Below, in pieces: positions 51,000 to 61,400 of a DNA stretch of 64,000 nt. The first letter of the stretch is position 1. Every line of letters begins with the position of its first letter. The notes under the pieces were generated by a model. The model was given only the letters and a program-made list of their open reading frames with translations. It did no database searches and had not been told where the DNA came from. The DNA is from Catenuloplanes niger (lineage in GTDB: Bacteria; Actinomycetota; Actinomycetes; Mycobacteriales; Micromonosporaceae): positions 62,001-126,000 of the forward strand of contig NZ_JAVDYC010000001.1 of the NCBI RefSeq assembly GCF_031458255.1, in the 5' to 3' direction. The position numbers and the translations under genes are program-made.

Positions 51000-52019
51000 T
51001 CAGCCCGCCATCGCCGCCCGGGTGGCCCGAAGAAAGTCAAGGGTCGCGAATCCCGTCCAACTCTGGTCGGCCCGGCGCACGCGGTGCTTCACCCAGTACT
51101 GGATTCCGCTCACCCCACTCTCGGTGCCGACGATGGTGACGTGGAACTCACCGTTCGGCGTTCCCGCCGCACCCACGTCGTCGATGTCGGGTATGCGCTG
51201 CAGCAGGTTGACGTCGCTCCACGAGCCGCTCAGATAGCGGACCACGTGACTGAGCCCGGCGTCCGTCACCACCGCGGCATGCACCTCGTTCCCGGCCCGA
51301 CCCGCGGCGATGGCCGTCCCGGAGGAACCCGTGGCGGACCCGGGTGAGCCCGGCGTCGACCAGATGCCGGTGTGCGGATCCCTTACCCGATGGAGGACCT
51401 GGGTGCCCTGCAGAGCGAACAGGTGGAAGTATCCGTCTGACCCGCCCCCTGCCGCGATGTCGGTGAAGTTCGTCGAGCCCCAGCCCGGCACCCGGGTCAG
51501 CGGCGTCCACAGCCAGTCGGCGGACTTTCGTATGGTGTGGAAGACACCGCCGTCCCAGGCCAGAACCGCGAGGTGCAGATTTCCCGCCGCTCCCGCAGCG
51601 CACACCCTCCGGTTCTCGGCCGGGTTGCCGGCGCCGAACCCGCTGATGTTGTTGAACACGGTCCAGCCGCCGCCCTCGGTGCGGACCGCATGGGCGATCT
51701 GGCTGTGCTGCGCCGAGACCGTGTGCATCTGGTTTCCGACCATCGCGCCGGCCACGTCGACGATCCCCGACGGGTACGGGCTCTTGGCCACCGCATAGAC
51801 GTCACCCCACTCCGGTGACGGGATCCACAGTTCGTTCGGCTGGCGCAGCTTGTGCAAGAGCTTCGCCGGCGACGTCGGCGTGCCGATCAGCAGATGCGTG
51901 TCGTTGGGCGCCGCGGCTGCCGGCCCGGCCGGGAGTCCGGCCGCGACAACGCCCACCGTGGCCGCCCCCGCCGTCGTCATCAGCCGCCGTCTGGTCATTC
52001 CATGTTGTTCCGTGCCCAT
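51000..52019 (-). CDS. Tat-exported propeller-like protein, function unknown
   Basis: 339 residues. A twin-arginine signal (MTRRRLMTTAGAATVGVVAA) is cleaved near PAAAA. The mature protein has about six repeats of 45-50 residues, each with a phrase such as A-G-N-x-x-H-x-A-V-x-x-x-D-G-G-x-x-H-x-x-R and a tryptophan (GNLHLAVLAWDGGVFHTIRK, GNEVHAAVVTDAGLSHVVRY). This resembles tectonin/fucose-lectin-type beta propellers and related secreted repeat proteins of actinobacteria. A carbohydrate-binding role is possible. No neighbour gives more context. Confidence 0.7.
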   Translation of the reverse strand: MGTEQHGMTRRRLMTTAGAATVGVVAAGLPAGPAAAAPNDTHLLIGTPTSPAKLLHKLRQPNELWIPSPEWGDVYAVAKSPYPSGIVDVAGAMVGNQMHTVSAQHSQIAHAVRTEGGGWTVFNNISGFGAGNPAENRRVCAAGAAGNLHLAVLAWDGGVFHTIRKSADWLWTPLTRVPGWGSTNFTDIAAGGGSDGYFHLFALQGTQVLHRVRDPHTGIWSTPGSPGSATGSSGTAIAAGRAGNEVHAAVVTDAGLSHVVRYLSGSWSDVNLLQRIPDIDDVGAAGTPNGEFHVTIVGTESGVSGIQYWVKHRVRRADQSWTGFATLDFLRATRAAMAG

Positions 52020-52443
52020 CTCGTGAACCCCCGTTTCGACTCGGTCGCTCCAGGCTCCTGCGTTCCGGCTCGGACGTGCAGTCCGCTAGCCGACTGGGAC
52101 ACATGTCCGATGCCTATCTGCTCGGTGCGCACAGCCGAAGCGGTGCACGCACGAGCGACCCACCCCGCCGGCGGGAGCGCCCCGGGGTCACGACATCCAC
52201 GTTCGATTCGCGGCTTGCTGCCGGTGCGCGGTGGCGGGAGCGGTACCGTCCCGGTGCAGCGGGGCCCCACGGTCATGCCGAAGGGCTTGCGGTGCGCCGC
52301 AGGAAGCCGGCAGTGGCGGTCCGAGGTGCCCTGGGCGGTGCTGCCGGGGCGCGGATCCGGTGATGCCGTTCCGAACGCCGGGGACGAACCGCGGCAGGTC
52401 ACGGTTGGTGCCGGCTGTGAAAGTGGGACGGCGGCCGCTCGGC
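52020..52443. other. Gap without recognisable gene
   Basis: About 420 bases between two leftward genes. It contains the promoter of the Tat-exported protein gene. No hairpin or palindrome stands out. Confidence 0.5.
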
Positions 52444-53223
52444 TCAGACGGTTTGGCCGCCGTCGACGATCAGGGCGTGTCCGATGGTGAAGGCGGCGGT
52501 GGGTGAGCACAGCCAGAGCACGGCGGAGGCGATCTCCTCCGGCCGTCCGAGGCGGCCGATGGGCTCTTGGGCGATCATCCGGGCGTAGCCCTCGTCCGTT
52601 CCGCCGCTGACGCGTTCGATCATCTTGGTGTCGATGATGCCGGGGCAGATGGCGTTGATGCGCACGCCGTGGGCGGCGTACTCGAGCGCGGCGGACTTGG
52701 TGAGGCCGATGACGGCGTGCTTGGTCGCGGCGTAGGCGGCTTGCTGGGCGATGCCCATGACTCCGGCGCCGGAGGAGGTGTTGACGATCGTGCCGCCTCC
52801 GCCGGCGAGCATGAGCGGGATCTGGTGTTTGAGACAGACGAACACGCTGCGTACGTTGACCGTCATCAGCTTGTCGAAGTCGGCCTCGGCCGTGTCGGCG
52901 GTGGTGGTGTGGCTCTGCTCGATGCCGGCGTTGTTGAAGGCGAGGTCGAGGCGGCCGTGGACGGCGACGACCTGGTCGAGGGCCGCCTTGACCGCGTCGC
53001 TGTCGGTGACGTCGAGGCCGAACGCCATGGCGGTGCCTCCGTCAGCCTGGATCTGGGCGGCGACGGCGTGCGCGCCGGCCTGGTCGAGGTCGGCCAGCGC
53101 CACCGTCGCGCCGGCGGCGGCGAAGGCCCGTGCGGTGGCCTCGCCGATACCGCCCGCGGCGCCGGTGACGAAGGCGACCTTGCCGGTGAACGTCTGTTCG
53201 CGGGTGGGGAGAGGGCTGGTCAT
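52444..53223 (-). CDS. Short-chain dehydrogenase/reductase
   Basis: 259 residues. NAD(P) motif TGAAGGIG, an acidic residue after beta-2 (ALADLD) favouring NAD, NNAG, the catalytic Ser in VNTSSGAGV and Y-x-x-x-K in YAATK. The C-terminus ([20 protein letters not shown], then [11 protein letters not shown]) is classic for the 3-oxoacyl-ACP-reductase/glucose-dehydrogenase-like group. The ATG at 53223 has AAGGA nine bases upstream. The lipoprotein gene precedes it in the same direction. Substrate unknown. Confidence 0.9.
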   Translation of the reverse strand: MTSPLPTREQTFTGKVAFVTGAAGGIGEATARAFAAAGATVALADLDQAGAHAVAAQIQADGGTAMAFGLDVTDSDAVKAALDQVVAVHGRLDLAFNNAGIEQSHTTTADTAEADFDKLMTVNVRSVFVCLKHQIPLMLAGGGGTIVNTSSGAGVMGIAQQAAYAATKHAVIGLTKSAALEYAAHGVRINAICPGIIDTKMIERVSGGTDEGYARMIAQEPIGRLGRPEEIASAVLWLCSPTAAFTIGHALIVDGGQTV

Positions 53224-53293
53224 GTCACGTCCTTGACGGCGTCGGGCGGGAGCCGGCGTCCGTCGGCATGTCGGGGCGCCGCTGGTGGTGGGT

Positions 53294-53836
53294 TCAGGCG
53301 GTGCGGGTCTCGACGGTCGCGGTGACGGTGCCGTCCATGTCGGCGACGCGGCTGGCGGCGTCGCCGTCGAGGCGACCGATGATCACGATGCCGGGGTGGT
53401 AGGACTGGTCGCCGTAGTAGAGGACGAGGTCGTTGCCGGGGGCGTAGTACCCGACATCACCGACCTCGGGGTCAGCACCGTCCGGCTGCCCGTCCAGTGA
53501 CAGTGGTGCCGGCAGCGGGCCGGTCTTTTCCACCGCGCCGTGGTCGGTCATCTCGACGGTCAGCGGCAGCTGGTCGAGCAGGTCACGGCCAGCGGGGCTG
53601 TCGAAGATCGTGGCCTGCAGGCGCTGGTCGCCGATGGTGATCTGGATCTTCATCTGTTCTTCCCGTGGCTCGGCCGGGTCGCTCGGTGGTGCCGTCGCTC
53701 CGCCGGCGCTGCCGGACGACGTCACGGAGGTTCCGTCGCCGGTGGCGTCGGCCCGGCCGCTGCCGCCGCAGCCGGCAAGGGTCAGGCCGAGGATCGCCGA
53801 CAGCGTCACGCGGGCGGTGATGTGTGAGGTGGGCAT
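53294..53836 (-). CDS. Cyclophilin-like-fold lipoprotein
   Basis: 180 residues. A lipobox LTLAGCGGS follows a hydrophobic signal. After an S/T/G/P-rich linker, residues about 62-178 match the cyclophilin-like barrel ([56 protein letters not shown]). This family (often beside SDRs or flavodoxins) has no shown enzymatic activity. It is followed by the SDR gene after 70 bases, and they may be co-transcribed. Confidence 0.8.
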   Translation of the reverse strand: MPTSHITARVTLSAILGLTLAGCGGSGRADATGDGTSVTSSGSAGGATAPPSDPAEPREEQMKIQITIGDQRLQATIFDSPAGRDLLDQLPLTVEMTDHGAVEKTGPLPAPLSLDGQPDGADPEVGDVGYYAPGNDLVLYYGDQSYHPGIVIIGRLDGDAASRVADMDGTVTATVETRTA

Positions 53837-54086
53837 GGCATCCGTTCGCTCGGATCGGGACGGCCCCGTAGGGCCCACGGCACCCAGTCAACGTGCCCGC
53901 CGCGGAACGGAGAACTCCTTGATGATGGGTGTACCGGCAGGGCATCCTTCACCGGCGCCGGCCGACCCGGACACGACACTTCGTTGCCCACTCCGGGGAT
54001 GCCGATGCTGCCCGAGTCCCTCCCGGCCGGCGCCGGCCCGGTCACGGCCGGAAATGGACGGACCGCCGGGGACGGCGAGCGCGGTA

Positions 54087-55712
54087 TCAGGAGCCTCTCG
54101 GCTCCCGGCTCTCCCAGTAGAGTCGTTCCGCCCGGTCCGGGTCGTCGACGATCCTGCATCGGGCGTCGATCCACATGGTGGCACGGCGCGTGGGCGTGTA
54201 GGCGGGCCAGCGTGGCACGTGCGGCGCGTTCGGGCGGCTGTCGCGGGCGAATCCCGCCCACAACGCGCTCATGTGCCGTGCGGTCGCCCGTTCCCCGGCG
54301 GGCCGGTCGCCAGGGGTGTTGGCGAACTTCAGCGGGATGTCCGAGGCGTGGGGTGAGCCGAGCGGGAAGTCGGTGCCCGGCACCACGGTCGGGTCCTGGT
54401 AGGCGAGTTGGTACATGTACACCGGGGCCTGGTGCTGCGCCGCCTTGGCCTCGGCGATCCTGATGGCGTCGCGCCAGATCGGCGAGGTGGTGATCGCGAA
54501 GTAGAGCTGTGCCGGGGTGGCCGCGGGCCGTGACGCGCGGAACGTGGCGATGATCCGGTCGAGTTCGGCGCCCTGATAGGTGCGGCTCAGTTCCCGGCGC
54601 AGTCCGGCTTCGTCGATGCGGAAGATGTCCGGTGGGCCGAAGAGGCTGAAGAACACCGTCTCGTCGCGGGTGGTGCCGACCATCAGCGGCTTGCCGGCCG
54701 ACCACGGCGGGGCGCCGTCGGCGACGGGGTGCCGGGGGATGATGCGGCCGTCGACGAACGCGCCGAAGCCGGGCCGCACCGGATCCGGGTCGCCCCACGG
54801 GGCGACCCCGTTCGCGGCTTCGGCCTGCTGGATCTCCAGCAGCCGGGCGGCGGGGATGTCGTGCAGTCGCGCGATGTCGGCGCGGGTGAGGCCCAGCAGG
54901 TGCAGGGTGCGTTCGGCGCGGGCGGTGGCGCCGTCGCGGGTGGGGAACCGCAGCGGCGCGGCGCTTTCGATCGACGCCTTGTGGAAGAGTTGCGCGGCGG
55001 CCGGCATGGTGTAGACGGCCGCGGTCTTCGCGCCGCCGCCGCTCTCGCCCCAGACCATGATGTTGTCCGGGTCGCCGCCGAAGTGGTCGATGTTGTCGGC
55101 GGTCCAGCGCAGTGCGGCGAGGATGTCGAGCATTCCCTGGTTGGCGGCGTAGTCGCCGTGGGCGAGGTCGCCCAGGAACAGGTAGCCGAGCAGGCCGAGC
55201 CGGTGGTTGGACTGCACCACCACCACGTCGTGGAGCTTGGCCAGGCGGGTGCCGTCCTGGCCGGTCGCGGAACCCGAGCCGATCATGTAGCCGCCGCCGT
55301 GGTGGTAGAACATCACCGGGCGGCGTTTCCCGTCGGCGGCCGGCGTCCAGATGTTCAGGTAGAGGCAGTCCTCGGACGGTGCCGGCATCCGGCCGTTGCC
55401 GTTCGGCCCCATCTCGCCGCCGGGCACCTGGTAGGCGGGGTTGGGGAAGTCCACGGTGTCGCGCAGGCCGGACCACGGCCGCGGTGGCTGTGGCGCCCGG
55501 AACCGGAGGCGGCCGAGCGGCGGTGTCGCGTACGGAACGCCGAGGAACGCGATGGTGCCGTCCCGGCGCCGGCCACGCACTCTGCCGTACCGGGTGGTCG
55601 CCTCGTCGCGACCGGTGCGGCCGTGCGCCCGGGCCGTCGCCGGCAGGCTCACGGTGGCCGCCGCGGACAACGACCCTGCGATCAGTGCTCTGCGAGTCAT
55701 CCGCACATCCAC
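54087..55712 (-). CDS. Exported type-B carboxylesterase
   Basis: About 541 residues. A twin-arginine signal (MTRRALIAGSLSAAATVSLP) precedes the esterase fold: FLGVPYATPPLGRLRF, SEDCLYLNIWTP, the oxyanion loop HHGGGYMIGSG, the nucleophile elbow WGESGGGAKTAA (Gly replaces the usual Ala after Ser), and the late histidine in LGSPHASDIPL. A GTG at 55712 has GGAAGAGG seven bases upstream; ATG 55700 is the alternative. Type-B esterases of this kind (for example Thermobifida TfCa) cleave soluble aryl and terephthalate esters. It is divergent from a cutinase-like gene and shares its upstream region. Confidence 0.87.
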   Translation of the reverse strand: MDVRMTRRALIAGSLSAAATVSLPATARAHGRTGRDEATTRYGRVRGRRRDGTIAFLGVPYATPPLGRLRFRAPQPPRPWSGLRDTVDFPNPAYQVPGGEMGPNGNGRMPAPSEDCLYLNIWTPAADGKRRPVMFYHHGGGYMIGSGSATGQDGTRLAKLHDVVVVQSNHRLGLLGYLFLGDLAHGDYAANQGMLDILAALRWTADNIDHFGGDPDNIMVWGESGGGAKTAAVYTMPAAAQLFHKASIESAAPLRFPTRDGATARAERTLHLLGLTRADIARLHDIPAARLLEIQQAEAANGVAPWGDPDPVRPGFGAFVDGRIIPRHPVADGAPPWSAGKPLMVGTTRDETVFFSLFGPPDIFRIDEAGLRRELSRTYQGAELDRIIATFRASRPAATPAQLYFAITTSPIWRDAIRIAEAKAAQHQAPVYMYQLAYQDPTVVPGTDFPLGSPHASDIPLKFANTPGDRPAGERATARHMSALWAGFARDSRPNAPHVPRWPAYTPTRRATMWIDARCRIVDDPDRAERLYWESREPRGS

Positions 55713-56154
55713 GATCAGACCTCTTCCGTCGTACGGGCGCGCCCGGGCGCCTTCTGGAGGCGCGAACGCGGTCCACCGCAGCGCCGGCGGTGGCGTGCCC
55801 TCGCATGCCGTCAACCCGCCGTCCCGGCACATGAAACGTTTCACATACCGCGCGGCGGGCGCCGACGAGGAACGCCCCGGTGACGCGCATGTCGTCCGTC
55901 ATCCAATCGCAGCCCGGCAATACGGGCAACGTTTCTCACACGTTACGGCGAACGTAGCCGTCGGCGCCGGCATCAGTCAAGAGCGATCTATCCAGGAGCT
56001 ATCGATTCCACGGCACCCACCCCCATCCGGACGTCGCCGGAGATTCTCCGGCCCATACCTTGACGCGGGTAACGTTATTCATTCAGCATCATCAATTGTT
56101 GTACGGCCGGCAGGCCGGAACCGCTCATCGCCCGCCACAGCAAGGAGGATCACG
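55713..56154. promoter_or_regulatory. Divergent regulatory region of the two esterase genes
   Basis: 442 bases. TGAAACGTTTCA (55832-55843) is a perfect LacI-type palindrome. A partial copy, AACGTTTCTCA, is at 55928-55938, and TAACGTTA at 56070-56077 lies just after TTGACG (56060-56065), a possible -35 box for the cutinase-like gene. No gene is seen inside. Confidence 0.6.
55832..55843. promoter_or_regulatory. LacI-type operator in the esterase divergent region
   Basis: TGAAACGTTTCA, a perfect 12-base palindrome with central CG, 120 bases upstream of the carboxylesterase start and 312 upstream of the cutinase-like start. It differs from the operator type of the sugar ABC operon (GAAAGCGCTT), so a different repressor is expected. 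Confidence 0.65.
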
Positions 56155-57066
56155 ATGCCAGCGCAGGACCGTGTCCCATCCCCGCCCCGACGGCTGTCGC
56201 ACCGTCTCGCCCGACGAGTGCTGACCGCGATCGCCGTCACGGCCGGCCTGGTCGGCACCGCGTCGCCACAGCCCGCGTTCGCCGCGGCCAACCCGTACGA
56301 GCGCGGGCCGGCTCCGACCGCCGCCGGCGTGGCGGCCGTGACCGGCCCGTTCGCGACCGCGTCGCTGAGCGTGCCGCGCGGCAACGGCTTCGGCGGCGGC
56401 GTCATCTACTACCCGACCGACCGCAGCCAGGGCACGTTCGGCGGGATCGCCATCTCCCCCGGCCTCAACGGCACCTGGCCCGGCATCGCCTGGCTCGGAC
56501 CGCGCCTGGCCGGTCAGGGCTTCATCGTCTTCGGCATCGAGACGAACAACCTCAACGACAACCCCACCAGCCGCGGTACGCAGCTGCTCGCCGCCCTCGA
56601 CTACCTCGCCCAGCGCAGCACGGTCCGCGATCGGCTCGACCCGGGCAGATTGGCCGTGGCCGGGCACTCCATGGGCGGTGGCGGTGCGCTCGACGCCGCC
56701 CTGCGCCGCCCGTCGCTCAAGGCCGCCATCGGCAACGCGCCCTACCTGCCCTCGAACAACCTGTCCGCCACGCGGGTGCCGACCCTGATCTACGCGATGC
56801 AGAACGACACCCTGGTCCCGCCGTCGCAGCTCGTCAACCTGTACAACAGCGTCCCCGCCACGACCGAGCGCGCCTATGCCGAGATCACCGGTGCCGGCCA
56901 CAACTACATCGGCCAGCCGAGCACCACACTCGCGCGCACCATGATCCCCTGGCTGAAGATCTTCGTCGACGACGACACCCGCTACAGCCAGTTCCTGTGC
57001 CCGCTGGCCGACTCGTCCGGCATCCGGCAGTACCGCAGCAGCTGCCCACTGGTACCGGCCGCGTGA
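56155..57066 (+). CDS. Secreted cutinase / PET-hydrolase family polyester hydrolase
   Basis: 303 residues. The signal peptide ends at AFAA; the mature start ANPYERGPAPT matches actinobacterial cutinases such as TfCut2. The triad is Ser172 in GHSMGGGG, Asp218 in QNDTLVP and His249 in GAGHNYIG. Spacing to Met173, Cys282 and the C-terminal Cys297 follows the family, as do FVDDDTRYSQFLCP and YRSSCPL. Two residues differ from TfCut2: the oxyanion Tyr is Leu104 (SPGLNG), and the subsite Trp is Tyr197 (APYLP). AAGGAGG precedes the ATG at 56155. It should hydrolyse polyester or lipid esters outside the cell; activity on plastics is not implied. Confidence 0.88.
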   Translation: MPAQDRVPSPPRRLSHRLARRVLTAIAVTAGLVGTASPQPAFAAANPYERGPAPTAAGVAAVTGPFATASLSVPRGNGFGGGVIYYPTDRSQGTFGGIAISPGLNGTWPGIAWLGPRLAGQGFIVFGIETNNLNDNPTSRGTQLLAALDYLAQRSTVRDRLDPGRLAVAGHSMGGGGALDAALRRPSLKAAIGNAPYLPSNNLSATRVPTLIYAMQNDTLVPPSQLVNLYNSVPATTERAYAEITGAGHNYIGQPSTTLARTMIPWLKIFVDDDTRYSQFLCPLADSSGIRQYRSSCPLVPAA

Positions 57067-57071
57067 CGGTC

Positions 57072-57109
57072 CCGCCGTCGCCGCGGCCGGTCGGCCCCGG
57101 CGACGGCGG
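57072..57109. terminator. Bidirectional hairpin between convergent genes
   Basis: 57072-57083 (CCGCCGTCGCCG) pairs perfectly with 57098-57109 around 14 bases. It begins six bases after the cutinase-like stop and faces the end of the GH1 gene from the other side. Confidence 0.6.
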
Positions 57110-57178
57110 AACCCGGTGCGCGGTCGGGCGTACGCCGCCCTGAGCCACCACTCGCCGATCCGGCGTGGCCGGCCGGGT

Positions 57179-58370
57179 TCATCGTGAGGTCTGCTCGGAG
57201 GTCTCGTGCAGGGCGCCGAGGCGGCCGGTGCGGGCGACGCGCGCGAACGCGTACGCGCTGGGCTTGGGCGTCCGGGTGAAGTCGTCGCCGACGGCGACGA
57301 GGCCGAAGCGTGGCCGGTAGCCCTCGCTCCACTCGAAGTTGTCGAAGGCCGACCAGTGCAGGTATCCGCGGACGTCGACGCCCTCCGCGACGGCCCGGGC
57401 GAGCGCGGCCAGGTGGGTGTGGAGGTAGTCGAGGCGTTCGGTGTCGTCGGTCGTGGCGATGCCGTTCTCGGTCACGTAGAGCGGCAACCCGGTTCCGCGG
57501 CGCGGTGCAGCATCTCGCGCAGGCCGTCGGGATGCACGGCCCATCCCATCTGGGTCAGCGCGGTCCCGGCCGGTGGCGGGGCGAACAGGGCCGGGGCGGC
57601 CGGGTCGACCCACTGTTTGCGGTAGTACTGCACGCCGAGCCAGTCACCGCCGGGGTCCTCGAGGTACCGGTCGACGATCTCGTGACGGATGTCGAGGAAC
57701 GCGGGGGTCTCCGCATCGACCGGGGCCAGCAACGGCAGCTGCACCGCCAGCCCCACCCGGGAGCCGGCCTGGTCACGGACCGCGGCCACGGCGGCCCGAT
57801 GTGCCTCGAGCAGGACTCCCCCGACGCGTTTCCACTTCATCACGTTGGTGACGCCCGGCGGGTGGTAGCCCTCGAGGTAGCCGTGCAGGGCCACCATCTG
57901 CGGTTCGTTGATCGTGCAGACGAACGGCATCAGCGTGCCGAGTTCGGCGCTCACGTGCCGGCAGTACCGGGCGAAGACGCCGGTGGCGTCCGGGGCGAGC
58001 CAGCCGCCGCGGGCGGCGAACCAGCGTGGCAACGTGAAGTGATGGAGGGTGACGAAGGCGGTCATGCCGCTGTCGCGCAGGGCGGTCAGCACCCGCCGGT
58101 AGTGGCCGATGGCGGCGCTGCTGTACTCGCCGGGCGCGGGCTCGATGCGTGACCACTCCAGCGACAGCCGGTGAGTGTTGTGTCCCAGCGATGCCAGCAG
58201 CGCGAAGTCCTCGGCGTACCGGTGATAGTGGTCGATGCCGTCGCCGGACGACGCCCGCGCCAGGGATGCCGGGTCGTGTTCGAAGTCCCACCAGTCGTTG
58301 TTGGTGTTGCCGCCTTCGACCTGGTGGCCGAGGTGGCCGAGCCCCAGAGGAACCCGTCGGGGAATCGCAC
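57179..58370 (-). pseudogene. GH1 beta-glucosidase gene broken by two frameshifts
   Basis: Read across three frames, the sequence encodes a complete glycoside hydrolase family 1 enzyme of about 395 residues. The GTG at 58370 (GGAGGAGG upstream) begins VRFPDGFLWGSATSA; near 58325 one base is missing and the frame shifts to QVEGGNTNNDWWDFEHD. The middle part has the acid/base Glu in CTINEPQMVALHGYL. Near 57492 a second shift leads to GTGLPLYVTENGIATTDD, with the nucleophile Glu, and WSAFDNFEWSEGYRPRFGL. Both catalytic residues survive, so decay is recent or the shifts are sequencing errors. It follows the GH78 gene in the rhamnoside cluster and would have cleaved beta-glucosides. Confidence 0.8.
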
Positions 58371-58385
58371 TGCCGCCTCCTCCAG

Positions 58386-58416
58386 GGGCGCGGCCCGCGG
58401 GTGGCGGGCCGCGCCC
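58386..58416. terminator. Perfect 13-bp hairpin between the GH78 and GH1 genes
   Basis: 58386-58398 pairs with 58404-58416 without mismatch around GGGTG. It lies seven bases beyond the GH78 stop and 16 bases before the GH1 start, so it would separate GH1 expression from the upstream genes. Confidence 0.7.
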
Positions 58417-58422
58417 GCGTGT

Positions 58423-61400
58423 TCATCGGGTGGTGAAGGTGTAGGTGCCGGACGGCACCCGGTAGACGGCATCGCGCAGGAGCGTCGCGCGGGGCGGGGT
58501 GCCGGTGACCCGGCCGCCCAGCGTCGGCACGTGCACGACCGCGGTGGTGTTCGGCGGAACGGTCACGGTCAGGCGCAGCCGGTTGCCGTCGCGTCTCCAC
58601 TCCGTGCGGGCGGTGCCCTGCGGGGTGGTGTAGTGGCCCTTGACGAACGTCAGGTCACCGACGACCTTCGGTGCGATGACCAGGTCGCGGTACGCGGTGG
58701 TGCCGTCCGCGGCCCGGATGCCGGCCAGGCCGGCGTGGAACCACTCCTCGATCTGGGCGAGGATCATGTGGTTCTTGGAGTCGCCGCGGTTCCAGCGTTC
58801 GCCGATGGTGGTCATGCCGCCGGGGTTGGCGACGGTCGGCTCCATGAAGTAGCCGTAGCTGGGCTGCTCGTCGCGCTGGATGAGGTCCCACAGCACGTCG
58901 TCGCGGCCGCCGGTCGACAGTGCCCGCACGGTCGGGGCCATGCCGATGGTGCCGCCGCTGAAGTGCGGACCGTCCCCGGCCGGGTGGAACGCGTAGATCA
59001 GCTCGACCAGCGCGTCGAGGACCGCCTGCCGCTCGGAGTCGGGGACCAGGCCCGCGTCGAGCGCGAGCGCCTGCGCGGTCTGGCTGGCGCCCGTGGTGCC
59101 GGCGTTGCCGTCGGCGGTGTAGCGGCGCGTCGTCGTGTTGTAGAAGGCCTGGTGGAACGCGGCCTTGATGTCGGTGGCGAGGGCTGCGTACCGGTCGGCG
59201 TCGGCCTGGTGGCCGGTCAGCCGGGCCAGCACGGCCAACTCCTTGATCATCATGTAGTAGCCCCAGGTGCCGGTGATCCGCCCGGAGACCGGCTCGGCGG
59301 ACACCCAGTCGGCCAGGGCCGCGTCGACGATGTGCCCGACCGCCTTCTGCCGCGCGATGTAGTCGGCGAACCGCACCATCGGCGCGTAGTACCGGGCCGC
59401 CGTCTCGGTGTCGCCGTAGAGCTGCCGCAGGAAGCCGGGCACCAGAATGATCGCGTTGCCCCAGTTGATCTCGTCGCCGAAGCGGCCGCTGTAGCCCCAG
59501 TCGTAGACCGGGGTCTTCAGCGCGACGTTGCCCGCCATCGGGGTGTCCGCCACCGACTGGCCCTCGACCAGATGCCGCTGATGGGTGCGCAGGTAGGCGG
59601 ACAGGTCGAAGTCACGGTGGATCGCGCCCATCGGCATCGTGTAGTCGGCCGGGTAGGACAGTTTCTCCCGGCCGGGGCAGTCGGTGAACACGCTCATCAT
59701 GTTGCTGGCGAACGAGTACCAGGCCATTCGGTGGATCCGGTCGACCCGGGCGTTCGACGTGCTGACCGCGCCCGCGATCGGGGTGTCCGCCTGCACCCGC
59801 AGGCCGGTGATCGTCTCCTTCGTCGGCACGTACCCCTCGGGCAGGCCGGTGACCTGCACCCACTGCATGCCGAAGTAGTTGAAATCCGGCCGCCAGGTTT
59901 CCCCGCCGCGTACCCCCGCGGTGGTGTAGGTGTTGAACAGGTCGGTGCCGCGGCTGCCGCCGCCGCCCTTCAGGGACGCCTGGTCCACGGTGCCGTCCGC
60001 GGCCAGTGACTCGGCCGGCGACATGCGGATCACCGTGCCGGCCGGTACCCCCTTCACGCGCAGCTCGGGCAGGCCGGCGATGTTCTGGCCGAGGTCGAAC
60101 ACCCAGGTGCCGGGCGCCGGATTGGTGATCGACACCGGGGTGAGGCGGTCGGCGATCACGATCGGCGGCGCGGTCCGGCCGACCAGTTTCGTCGCCAGGT
60201 TGGGCGGTGGGGCGATCCCGGCGGCGATCCAGCCGGCCGGGGTGCCGTCGCGCCGTTTCGCCGTCGCGGACAGGTCCGCGCCGGGCCGGTCCCAGCCGGG
60301 CTGCTCGCGGCGGGCATCGTGGTCGCTGCCGGAGTACCAGGCGTCGGTGGTCAGCGGGCCGAGCGCGGTGCGCCACTGCCGGTCCGAGACGATCACGGTC
60401 TCCCGGCCGTCCGTGTAGGTGATCTCGAGGCGTGCGATGAACCGGGGTGTGACGGCCGCGCCCGCGCTGGCGTCGCCGGCGGCGATGTTGTTGCCGGATC
60501 CGGTCACCGCCGCGGCGGCCGGATGAGGCGTGGACAGGCCGGGGGTGAAGCTGACCGTGTCCGTGCCGATCGCGGTGATCACCCGGGATTCGAGCCGGTC
60601 GCCGCCGTCGCCGGTGTCCACGTTGATGGTGCCGCCGACGTGGTAGCCGGCGACGCTGCTCAGCGTGACGGTGGTGGCGCCGGCCGGGGCGTCCGCGGTG
60701 AGCGTGCCGTTGCCCTTGAGCTGGCTCTGCCACCAGGAGTACGGCGCGGTGCGCCCGACGGCCGGGTTGACGACGCTGCGCCGCACGTAGGCGGGACCGT
60801 TGCCCAGCCGTACCCCCACGGTGTTGTCGCCCCTGCGCAGGTGCCGGGTGACGTCGTAGACGCGGTACTCGCTGGAGAGCTGGTAGTTGGCGTAGCCCGG
60901 GGCGAGCACCTCATCGGTCAGCGAACGCCCGTTGAGCGTGGCCAGGTGCATGCCGACGCCGGAGAGGTAGAGCCGCGCCCGCCCGATGGTGCGGCGCGGG
61001 TCCGTGCTGAACCGCCGGGCGAAGATCGGCATCGGCTGCGTCTCGGCCCGGCCGGGGTACTCGATCCAGCGGGCCGGACCCCAGTCGGACTGGTGCAGCA
61101 GGCCCATCTCCCAGGTGGACCGCGCGCTCCAGTCGGTGGCGCGCCGGTGGGCGTCCCAGGCGCGGACGTGCCAGGAGAGCCGCTGCCGGGAGGTGAGGGC
61201 CGGGCCGCCGTAACGGACCCCGGACTGGACGTCGGAGTCCACCCTGCCGGAATCCCAGAGCAGCCGGTCGCCGTACACCCGGATCTGGTAGGCGGTCTGC
61301 CGGTCTGCCGCCGGCGAGCCGGTCTCGGCGAAGCGCCAGCTCAGTACCGGGTTGACGGTGTCGAGACCGAGGGGTGAGCCGGCGCGGCCGTCGACGCGCA

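Noticed and set aside
50634-51347. Plus-strand frame of 237 codons
   Set aside because: It overlaps the Tat-exported protein gene antisense and has poor codon bias before it.
56155-57066. Calling the cutinase-like enzyme a true PETase
   Set aside because: Family membership is clear, but two subsite residues differ and activity on PET cannot be inferred from sequence.
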